DNA from: a virus
Strand: one strand, 5' to 3'
Virus record (IMG/VR): IMGVR_UViG_3300032236_001081
Location: 1-64,000 of that record
DNA length: 64,000 bases
The notes under the pieces are model-generated. The model saw nothing but the letters and a program-made list of their open reading frames with translations, did no database searches and was not told where the DNA came from. This document shows, in pieces, positions 6,535 to 10,732 of the stretch. The translations under genes were made by a program, and so were the position numbers. Position 1 is the stretch's first letter, and the number at the start of each line of letters is the position of its first letter.

Positions 6535-6592
6535 CTTATTAGCTACTCATTTCTTATGTTCTTATCCCTTATTAGCTACTCATTGCTTATGT
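6535..6592. repeat. Tandem 25-base direct repeat (2 copies)
   Basis: CTTATTAGCTACTCATT followed by T or G and CTTATGT occurs at 6535-6559 and 6568-6592 with one mismatch. It lies in the non-coding gap, about 45-100 bases downstream of the leftward promoter at 6670-6642, so it would be copied into any leftward RNA. Confidence 0.8.
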
Positions 6593-6641
6593 GTTGATAT
6601 CTCATTTAATGCTCTTATTTCTAGCCGTCTAGGCCCGCATA

Positions 6642-6670
6642 AGTATACCACACCTCTCAAAATTTGTCAA
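6642..6670 (-). promoter_or_regulatory. Canonical leftward promoter TTGACA-17-TATACT
   Basis: On the minus strand, TTGACA (6670-6665) is separated by exactly 17 bases from an extended -10, TGGTATACT (-10 at 6647-6642). This is the best-matching sigma70 promoter in the window and the only clear one on the minus strand. No ORF of useful length follows it to the left; a non-coding RNA starting near 6635 is the likely product. Confidence 0.7.
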
Positions 6671-6740
6671 CCCCCGAAATCCGAGTTATCAGGATTACTT
6701 ATGAGAGACCCACCAATCTTCAGTAAGACTTATAGCTCAT

Positions 6741-6797
6741 GTGCCACTTGTAGAGCTGGCACAGTAAACGGGCACAGCGCCTAAAATGTGGTATTCT
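6741..6797 (+). promoter_or_regulatory. Early promoter with palindrome (copy 4)
   Basis: GTGCCACTTGTAGAGCTGGC plus AC (6741-6762) keeps the GTGCCA/TGGCAC arms. AGTAAACGGGCACAG follows, then after a 29-base gap an extended -10 TGGTATTCT (-10 at 6792-6797). It drives the gene at 6852. Confidence 0.7.
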
Positions 6798-6803
6798 TAA
6801 GGA

Positions 6804-6823
6804 GTGGGAGGAGCAAGTCCCAC
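6804..6823 (+). promoter_or_regulatory. 5' leader hairpin
   Basis: GTGGGA (6804-6809) pairs with TCCCAC (6818-6823) just after the predicted transcription start of the 6741 promoter. It probably stabilises the 5' end of the short mRNA. The next promoter has an analogous hairpin at 7200-7219. Confidence 0.5.
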
Positions 6824-6851
6824 ATTAGTCTCAATCTTTATTCTTTTCATC

Positions 6852-7115
6852 ATGAACGACGACTACAAATTCAACTCTAACAACAGCAACAAACTTCCTT
6901 CTGAGATTGATACTTTAGATGATGCGATTGCTTATCTACAAGTGGCACGAGAGACTATGGGTGGAAATGCTAAGTTTCGTATGGTAGCTGATGGTGAAGA
7001 GACTGATACTGATTGCTATTACCGAGTTAACGATGTAGTGCTCACTGGCAATAAGTCTCTGATGGCAAAGTCTCGTTTTAATGATAACAGAGATTATGTT
7101 CTGTTTCTTTACTGA
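6852..7115 (+). CDS. Unknown protein in a monocistronic early unit
   Basis: An 87-residue protein. ATG 6852 was chosen over the in-frame 6804 start because 6804 falls inside the leader hairpin. The sequence has an Asn-rich start, then EIDTLDDAIAYLQVARETMG, a helical segment, and a beta-rich C-terminus ending YVLFLY. No family is recognised. It has its own early promoter and the next promoter begins 25 bases after the stop. Confidence 0.55.
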   Translation: MNDDYKFNSNNSNKLPSEIDTLDDAIAYLQVARETMGGNAKFRMVADGEETDTDCYYRVNDVVLTGNKSLMAKSRFNDNRDYVLFLY

Positions 7116-7140
7116 ATCTCACAGTAAGTCTCAGACACTT

Positions 7141-7197
7141 GTGCCACTTGTAGAACTGGCACAGTAAACGGGCACAGACGCCAAATTGTGCTATTCT
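7141..7197 (+). promoter_or_regulatory. Early promoter with palindrome (copy 5)
   Basis: The arms GTGCCA (7141-7146) and TGGCAC (7157-7162), the block AGTAAACGGGCACAG and the extended -10 TGCTATTCT (-10 at 7192-7197) match copy 4 closely. The palindrome-to-10 gap is again 29 bases. It drives the gene at 7252. Confidence 0.7.
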
Positions 7198-7199
7198 AA

Positions 7200-7219
7200 G
7201 GGGGTGGAGGGACGCCCCC
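7200..7219 (+). promoter_or_regulatory. 5' leader hairpin
   Basis: GGGGG (7200-7204) pairs with CCCCC (7215-7219) directly after the -10 region, in the same position as the hairpin at 6804-6823 but with different sequence, so structure rather than sequence is kept. Confidence 0.5.
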
Positions 7220-7251
7220 AACACATTCAATACACCAAATTAACCAACACA

Positions 7252-7404
7252 ATGACTAACGAATTCAACCGCGACCTGATGATTTCTATGCTCCGTAAGG
7301 GTCAAAATGGCAATCAAATCCTTGACATTCTAAATGCAATTACTCCTGATAACGATGTGCAGGCAGATGTGACTGTGGAGGATGCTGAACTGATTGAAGC
7401 CTGA
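7252..7404 (+). CDS. Short conserved-type phage protein
   Basis: A 50-residue protein starting at ATG 7252 after CCAACACA; no Shine-Dalgarno. The N-terminal LMISMLRKGQNGNQILDIL followed by NAI is a helix pair of the sort found in many cyanophage 40-60-residue proteins of unknown role. The C-terminus is acidic (VTVEDAELIEA). It is the last early gene before the repeat array. Confidence 0.6.
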   Translation: MTNEFNRDLMISMLRKGQNGNQILDILNAITPDNDVQADVTVEDAELIEA

Positions 7405-7414
7405 TTTCGTGAAT

Positions 7415-7450
7415 AAGTATTCACTGCTACTTCGTGTAGAGTGAATACTT
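7415..7450. repeat. Long hairpin 1 of the array
   Basis: AAGTATTCACT-G-CTAC (7415-7430) pairs with GTAGAGTGAATACTT (7436-7450): 15 base pairs with one bulged G and a TTCGT loop. It starts 10 bases after the 7252-7404 stop, but no T-run follows, so it is not a classical terminator. Confidence 0.75.
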
Positions 7451-7451
7451 T

Positions 7452-7502
7452 GATACGGGGGGAGGGTTCGTTATTCTGTGCAAACAGTGGTGTTTACTTC
7501 GT
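7452..7502 (+). repeat. 51-base direct repeat, copy 1
   Basis: It starts GATACGGGGGGAGGGTT, has CAAACAGTG at 7481-7489 and ends ACTTCGT. It aligns without gaps with copies at 7602-7652 and 7803-7853. The distances between copy starts are 150 and 201 bases. Confidence 0.85.
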
Positions 7503-7522
7503 GGTAATTAGCACTGTTTGCA
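7479..7522. repeat. Long hairpin 2 of the array
   Basis: TGCAAACAGTG (7479-7489) pairs perfectly with CACTGTTTGCA (7512-7522). An inner TTAC/GTAA stem closes a TTCGTG loop. The left arm belongs to repeat copy 1, while copies 2 and 3 lack the matching right arm. Confidence 0.75.
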
Positions 7523-7590
7523 TACTTATCCTCCCTACTTCGTCCTGTTGAGCTACATAAACCACAGTCTACTTCGTCGCAGTTCTTTAT

Positions 7591-7604
7591 ATCCAATTTT
7601 GGAT
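7591..7604. repeat. Short perfect hairpin before repeat copy 2
   Basis: ATCCAA-TT-TTGGAT (7591-7604) is a perfect inverted repeat abutting the GATACGGGGGG of copy 2. Confidence 0.6.
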
Positions 7605-7652
7605 ACGGGGGGAGGGTTAGCTATTATGTGCAAACAGTGCTACTTAGTTCGT
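7602..7652 (+). repeat. 51-base direct repeat, copy 2
   Basis: The GATACGGGGGGAGGGTT block (7602-7618) and GTGCAAACAGTG block (7628-7639) are identical to copy 1. The end is TTAGTTCGT, and the total length is exactly 51 bases. Confidence 0.85.
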
Positions 7653-7685
7653 TATATGCACCCCTAAATGTAAACAATTCGGCGC

Positions 7686-7700
7686 AATCACTTCGTGATT
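7686..7700. repeat. Perfect AATCAC-TTC-GTGATT hairpin
   Basis: Six perfect base pairs close a TTC triloop; the other strand reads C-GAA-G at the loop, a known extra-stable DNA triloop type. TAGAAT (7700-7705) follows immediately. Confidence 0.75.
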
Positions 7701-7715
7701 AGAATAGCTGAGAAG

Positions 7716-7744
7716 TTGACATTACTTCGTGATACTGATAGAAT
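7716..7744 (+). promoter_or_regulatory. Promoter TTGACA-17-TAGAAT inside the array
   Basis: A perfect -35 TTGACA (7716-7721), a spacer of exactly 17 bases that contains ACTTCGTG, and -10 TAGAAT (7739-7744). The same hexamers and spacing occur at 9255-9283. Transcripts would begin within the hairpin at 7747-7791 and copy the G-rich repeat copy 3. No gene of useful size lies between here and 8136. Confidence 0.65.
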
Positions 7745-7746
7745 GT

Positions 7747-7791
7747 GAATTGCGATTGATAGTTACTTCGTGTTACTTTCAGTTGCAATTC
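7747..7791. repeat. Long imperfect hairpin 3 of the array
   Basis: GAATTGC (7747-7753) pairs with GCAATTC (7785-7791); the inner part pairs with four interspersed mismatches or wobbles down to a TTAC-TTC-GTG centre. The arms are about 20 bases long. Confidence 0.65.
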
Positions 7792-7802
7792 TTCGTTTAT
7801 TT

Positions 7803-7853
7803 GATACGGGGGGAGGGTAGTGTATTTTAATCAAACAGTGTTACTTAATTCGT
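7803..7853 (+). repeat. 51-base direct repeat, copy 3
   Basis: GATACGGGGGGAGGGT (7803-7818), CAAACAGTG (7832-7840) and TTACTTAATTCGT are aligned without gaps to copies 1 and 2. The middle is more diverged (TTTTAAT in place of TTATGTG). Confidence 0.85.
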
Positions 7854-7863
7854 TATTTTGGCA

Positions 7864-7913
7864 CTTCGTGTATTAGAATAAACAATTAATCGCAGTTCTT
7901 CGTGTATTAGAAT
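7864..7913 (+). repeat. 16-base direct repeat CTTCGTGTATTAGAAT (2 copies)
   Basis: Perfect copies lie at 7864-7879 and 7898-7913. A shorter relative, CTTCGTGATTAGAAT, is at 7691-7705. Each joins a TTCGTG motif to a TAGAAT that resembles a -10 hexamer. Confidence 0.75.
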
Positions 7914-7957
7914 TACAGTGTATTATGATTGTTGGGTATTATTAACCCTTACCGATG

Positions 7958-8105
7958 CCCCCCCCTTATATAATTTCAATGTACTACCCTAAGCTATAAA
8001 CTACCAAATTCGCTAATATATTACATGTCTTCAAAAAAAATTCCCCAGGAAAAAAATATTGATAAAAGTGTTTTTTGTGAGAACTTTGAAATCATATATA
8101 ATTTT
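7958..8105. other. C8 tract and AT-rich stretch downstream of the array
   Basis: Eight consecutive C (7958-7965) mark the end of the array. The following 140 bases to about 8105 are strongly AT-rich (TTATATAATTTC, AAAAAAAATTCC, CATATATAATTTTTAAAC) and contain no ORF. Such a stretch could act as a DNA-unwinding element if the array is an origin. Confidence 0.5.
8075..8102 (+). promoter_or_regulatory. Promoter TTGTGA-16-TATAAT
   Basis: A -35-like TTGTGA (8075-8080) is separated by 16 bases from a perfect TATAAT (8097-8102), 33 bases before the ATG of the 49-residue gene at 8136. Confidence 0.5.
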
Positions 8106-8135
8106 TAAACGCCCCCATTGAGAATAGGTAAAACA

Positions 8136-8285
8136 ATGAAAATAGATTTTGATGAATATGAGAAAGATATTCTCTTAGAGACACTTCAATATAGAATTGA
8201 GAATGACGAGAGATTAATACTTAGCGAAGGTATTAAAGATGATATTCAAGAACTTTTAAGAAAAGTAGAAGATGAATACTTATAA
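8136..8285 (+). CDS. Small acidic helical protein
   Basis: A 49-residue protein, almost entirely charged helix (FDEYEKDILLETLQYRIEND, then IQELLRKVEDEYL). It overlaps the next gene by 14 bases, implying coupled translation. Short helical proteins like this commonly accompany the next gene's family in cyanophages, as I recall. Function unknown. Confidence 0.55.
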   Translation: MKIDFDEYEKDILLETLQYRIENDERLILSEGIKDDIQELLRKVEDEYL

Positions 8286-8436
8286 TATTTCGGTGGAAGG
8301 AAAAGTAGTATTAACTCAAATACCCACTGAAAATATTGAAGAAAACTTAAAGATTATCCGAGGGTTAGTTTGGACACACGGAGGGTCAGATAAGGATATT
8401 ATGGTTTCTATAAATACCAACGAATTGCACTCATAA
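8272..8436 (+). CDS. Conserved short cyanophage-type protein
   Basis: A 54-residue protein with a predicted beta strand (YNISVEGKVVLTQIP), a helix (ENIEENLKIIRGLVW) and THGGSDKDIMVSIN. The combination EGK(x)VL, a helix ending RGLVWT and a GGSDKDI turn matches a family of 50-60-residue proteins that I recall from many cyanomyoviruses, function unknown. Confidence 0.6.
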   Translation: MNTYNISVEGKVVLTQIPTENIEENLKIIRGLVWTHGGSDKDIMVSINTNELHS

Positions 8437-8449
8437 AATTGACTAGGAG

Positions 8450-8458
8450 TGCTATAAT
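8450..8458 (+). promoter_or_regulatory. Extended -10 promoter TGCTATAAT
   Basis: TGCTATAAT (8450-8458) fits the early -10 consensus of this genome and lies 26 bases before the ATG at 8485. A TTGACT at 8439 is only 8 bases away, too close to be its -35. Confidence 0.55.
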
Positions 8459-8484
8459 AATCACGTTACATACTTGAAAACAAT

Positions 8485-9243
8485 ATGGCAAAAGGATTTA
8501 CAGTAAAGGCAAAGCCACCTGAGGCAAAGCCCCTTGAGGATGAATTTGATTTACAGGCAGCAAAGGAATTAATTAAAGGAAAGACAATTGTATTTTGTCT
8601 ACCTGGAAGAGGAGTTTCATATGTTTATCTGAAGAACTTTGTTCAACTATGTTTTGACTTAGTTCAAGCAGGAGCTGCCATTCAGATTTCACAGGACTAT
8701 AGTTCAATGGTAAACTTTGCACGTTGTAAGTGCTTAGGAGCCAATGTTCTGAGAGGACCAGACCAAATTCCTTGGGATGGAAAACTTCCTTATGACTACC
8801 AGCTATGGATTGACTCTGACATTGTGTTTAATACCGAGTCTTTCTACCGTCTAGTTGCAATGGATAAAGATATTGCAGCTGGTTGGTATTGCACGGAAGA
8901 TGGACACACTTCCTCAGTAGCTCACTGGTTGGATGAAGATGATTTCCGAGGCAATGGTGGTGTGATGAATCACGAAACCTTGGAAACTATGAGTAAGCGT
9001 CGGAAGCCTTTCACAGTAGATTACACTGGATTTGGTTGGACTTTGATTAAGCATGGAGTATTTGAACATCCTGGGCTAAAATATCCATGGTTTGCTCCAA
9101 AAATGCAAGTTTTTGAGTCTGGAGATGTTCAAGATATGTGTGGAGAAGATGTAAGTTTCTGTTTAGATGCAATTGCAGCAGGTTTTGAAATTTGGTGCGA
9201 TCCTAAAATCCGTGTCGGACATGAAAAAACTCGGGTAATCTGA
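8485..9243 (+). CDS. Glycosyltransferase-like protein (GT-A fold)
   Basis: A 252-residue protein. After a charged 25-residue leader it has TIVFCLPGRGVSYVYLKNF, an N-terminal Rossmann-like segment, and YQLWIDSDIVF, where D110-S-D112 fits the metal-binding DxD of GT-A glycosyltransferases. The C-terminal half has SGDVQDMCGEDVSFCLDAI followed by AAGFEIWCDPKIRVGHEK, typical of the acceptor and His region of family-2-like enzymes. It may modify host surface polysaccharide, phage DNA or virion protein; which one cannot be told. It has its own promoter and terminator. Confidence 0.7.
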   Translation: MAKGFTVKAKPPEAKPLEDEFDLQAAKELIKGKTIVFCLPGRGVSYVYLKNFVQLCFDLVQAGAAIQISQDYSSMVNFARCKCLGANVLRGPDQIPWDGKLPYDYQLWIDSDIVFNTESFYRLVAMDKDIAAGWYCTEDGHTSSVAHWLDEDDFRGNGGVMNHETLETMSKRRKPFTVDYTGFGWTLIKHGVFEHPGLKYPWFAPKMQVFESGDVQDMCGEDVSFCLDAIAAGFEIWCDPKIRVGHEKTRVI

Positions 9244-9254
9244 GAAAATCGTCT

Positions 9255-9283
9255 TTGACAAGCCTATAAGGCTATGATAGAAT
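9255..9283 (+). promoter_or_regulatory. Promoter TTGACA-17-TAGAAT overlapping a terminator
   Basis: TTGACA (9255-9260), a 17-base spacer and TAGAAT (9278-9283). The -10 overlaps the left arm of the terminator at 9281-9323, so a transcript starting near 9290 would lack most of that arm. It may supply the genes at 9407 and 9634. Confidence 0.6.
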
Positions 9284-9323
9284 GCTTTGAAAGGAACCAA
9301 ACCACCTTTCAGAGCATTTTTTT
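9281..9323 (+). terminator. Intrinsic terminator of the glycosyltransferase gene
   Basis: AATGCTTTGAAAGG (9281-9294) pairs with CCTTTCAGAGCATT (9305-9318), 14 pairs including one G-U in RNA, followed by seven T (9317-9323). It is the strongest terminator of the early half. Confidence 0.8.
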
Positions 9324-9406
9324 GTTTCTTTGAAACGTTATAAAATTTTTATGCGTTTTAGAAGCGTAAATGTGCGTAAAAAACCCCCAAATAAGAGAAA
9401 AATTCA

Positions 9407-9544
9407 ATGGCAATGAATAAAAAAACAATGCAAATTGAAAGTAAGCCAAAAAGCACTAGGCAAGGTCAAGGAAAAAACACAAAATACTCCGCAACTAGTC
9501 GGAATAAAGCTAAAAAAGCTTATCACCGACAAGGAAAAGGATAA
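9407..9544 (+). CDS. Small very basic protein
   Basis: A 45-residue protein, about one-third Lys plus Arg: ESKPKSTRQGQGKNTKYSAT followed by SRNKAKKAYHRQGKG. From memory, closely similar short basic proteins are conserved in cyanomyoviruses; the role is unknown and nucleic-acid or ribosome binding is plausible. The start MAMNKK could be either of two ATGs (9407 or 9413). The stop overlaps a late-promoter-like octamer. Confidence 0.65.
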   Translation: MAMNKKTMQIESKPKSTRQGQGKNTKYSATSRNKAKKAYHRQGKG

Positions 9545-9547
9545 ATA
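9540..9547 (+). promoter_or_regulatory. Late-promoter-like octamer GATAAATA
   Basis: GATAAATAATATAC at 9540 shares ATAAATAATATAC with the late promoter before gene 25 (10299). A hairpin terminator lies only 24 bases downstream, so expression from it into speD is doubtful. Confidence 0.35.
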
Positions 9548-9570
9548 ATATACAAAAAAGACAAGAATTT

Positions 9571-9601
9571 AAATCTATAGAAGAAATTCTATAGATTTTT
9601 T
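9571..9601 (+). terminator. Intrinsic terminator with GAAA tetraloop
   Basis: AAATCTATAGAA (9571-9582) pairs perfectly with TTCTATAGATTT (9587-9598) around GAAA, followed by a T-run (9596-9601) and a further TTTT. It ends the 9407 transcript. Confidence 0.75.
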
Positions 9602-9633
9602 CTTTTAATCCAAATTCATAGAGGTATTCGGAA

Positions 9634-9975
9634 TTGGAACAGTTTTCTATGGGGTCTCATCTTCTTTTAGAAGTATACGACGTAGAATTTAATCTTCTAA
9701 ATGAAGAAAAACCTCTTTTAGAGGCTATTATTCGGGCGATTTCTCTTGCGAAGATGAATATCTTGAATACTTTCAGTCATTGCTTTAATCCTCAAGGTAT
9801 TACGATTGTAATTGCACTGTCTGAGAGTCATTGTTCTTTACATTCTTGGCCTGAAAATGGATGTGCATCAATAGATGTCTATACTTGTGGTGAAGGTAAT
9901 CCAAAACTTATTGTATTAGAGTTATTGAAATATTTTAACACTGATAATTACACACTAAGAGAATTAGATAGATAG
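9634..9975 (+). CDS. speD: S-adenosylmethionine decarboxylase proenzyme (SpeD)
   Basis: A 113-residue protein of the small prokaryotic class. It decarboxylates S-adenosylmethionine to supply aminopropyl groups for spermidine. The motif LSESHCSLHSWPENG is present. Cleavage between E64 and S65 would generate the pyruvoyl group. S65, H70 and C85 sit at the same relative spacing as the catalytic Ser63/His68/Cys83 of the Thermotoga enzyme. The start is taken as TTG 9634, 8 bases after GAGGT; ATG 9649 is an alternative that keeps all catalytic residues. speD is a recurrent cyanophage auxiliary metabolic gene; its product may aid DNA packing or host polyamine supply. Confidence 0.88.
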   Translation: MEQFSMGSHLLLEVYDVEFNLLNEEKPLLEAIIRAISLAKMNILNTFSHCFNPQGITIVIALSESHCSLHSWPENGCASIDVYTCGEGNPKLIVLELLKYFNTDNYTLRELDR

Positions 9976-10010
9976 TTTTTAGGAGATAGGAACCTCCTTT
10001 ATTAAAAGTT

Positions 10011-10032
10011 CTGTTTTACCCCCTTAAAACAG
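10011..10032 (+). promoter_or_regulatory. Hairpin overlapping a ribosome binding site
   Basis: CTGTTTTA (10011-10018) pairs perfectly with TAAAACAG (10025-10032) around CCCCCT. The right arm overlaps the AGGAG (10031-10035) of the gene at 10042, so folding could limit its translation. Confidence 0.5.
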
Positions 10033-10041
10033 GAGAATCAA

Positions 10042-10299
10042 ATGTCTAATTTACCCGTAAGTAGAGACCCCGAATATATGAAAAAAATGTGGGGAACTGT
10101 GAAACTAGTTACCGATTACAATAGTACCCCCACAAATCGAGTAATTCAAGAAGTAATGCACGACCTTGCACCTAAGCATAATTTTGCAAAGCCATCTGAA
10201 CTTCATGAGAAAATTCGTAATGATGAAGATTATGATGACTGGGAGTATGGTATGGAGCCAATCTATGGGAAATCTAATAAAAATCTTCTATCAGAATGA
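10042..10299 (+). CDS. Unknown protein upstream of the baseplate genes
   Basis: An 85-residue protein with a good Shine-Dalgarno (AGGAG, 6 bases before the ATG). The sequence is hydrophilic with SRDPEYMKKMWGTVKLVTDY near the start and an acidic, Trp-containing part (NDEDYDDWEYGMEP). No family is assigned, although similar proteins before gene 25 occur in cyanophages as I recall. The gene-25 late promoter lies at its stop codon. Confidence 0.55.
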   Translation: MSNLPVSRDPEYMKKMWGTVKLVTDYNSTPTNRVIQEVMHDLAPKHNFAKPSELHEKIRNDEDYDDWEYGMEPIYGKSNKNLLSE

Positions 10300-10306
10300 A
10301 TAAATA
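10299..10306 (+). promoter_or_regulatory. Late promoter before gene 25
   Basis: AATAAATA, one mismatch from the T4 late octamer TATAAATA, lies 24 bases before the gene 25 ATG and starts the long baseplate operon. Confidence 0.65.
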
Positions 10307-10330
10307 ATATACGATTCAAATCCCATATAA

Positions 10331-10732
10331 ATGGCTGCTCAAATATCAAGGAGTTTTAGAGATATTAGTTTATCCTTTGCAAGAAATCCTGTAACTAATG
10401 ATATTCTAGCTCTGAGAAATGAAGATGCCATTAAGAAAGCTGTAATTAATTTAGTGAAGACTCAGATAGGAGAGAGGTTCTTCAATTCATTATTGGGAAC
10501 CTCTACAAATAGTCTGCTTTTTGAATTAAATACAATAGAAGTTTCTTCAGTATTAGAAGAACAGATTACAACTTTATTAGATAACTTTGAACCTAGAATT
10601 AGAGTTAGAAGTATAGTAGTCTCTCCTATAGATGACACAAATGAACTGAATGTAATCATAAATTATGATATTGTTGGATTGCCATTCCCGCCACAAAATA
10701 TAGAGTTCATCTTACAACCGACTAGAATATAA
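10331..10732 (+). CDS. gp25: Baseplate wedge subunit gp25
   Basis: A 133-residue protein, the length of T4 gp25 (132). It contains the typical core of the gp25/lysozyme-like phage baseplate family: ALRNEDAIKKAVINLVKTQI followed by GERFFNSLLGTS, and a C-terminal beta region with VNVI-type strands (ELNVIINYDIVGLP). gp25 sits in the wedge near the tail tube and sheath and is part of the trigger conserved in contractile injection systems. It overlaps gene 6 by one base (TAATG). Confidence 0.92.
   Translation: MAAQISRSFRDISLSFARNPVTNDILALRNEDAIKKAVINLVKTQIGERFFNSLLGTSTNSLLFELNTIEVSSVLEEQITTLLDNFEPRIRVRSIVVSPIDDTNELNVIINYDIVGLPFPPQNIEFILQPTRI

Noticed and set aside
7452-7853. CRISPR-like array
   Set aside because: Only three repeats with unequal spacing (99 and 150 bases between copies) and no cas-like gene; the spacers themselves contain related hairpins.
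8439-8458. TTGACT-TATAAT as a full promoter before 8485
   Set aside because: The spacer is 8 bases, too short for sigma70. Only the extended -10 is retained.
9255-9278. TTGACA with TATGAT at 9273 as the -10
   Set aside because: The spacer would be 12 bases; TAGAAT at 9278 gives 17 and is preferred.
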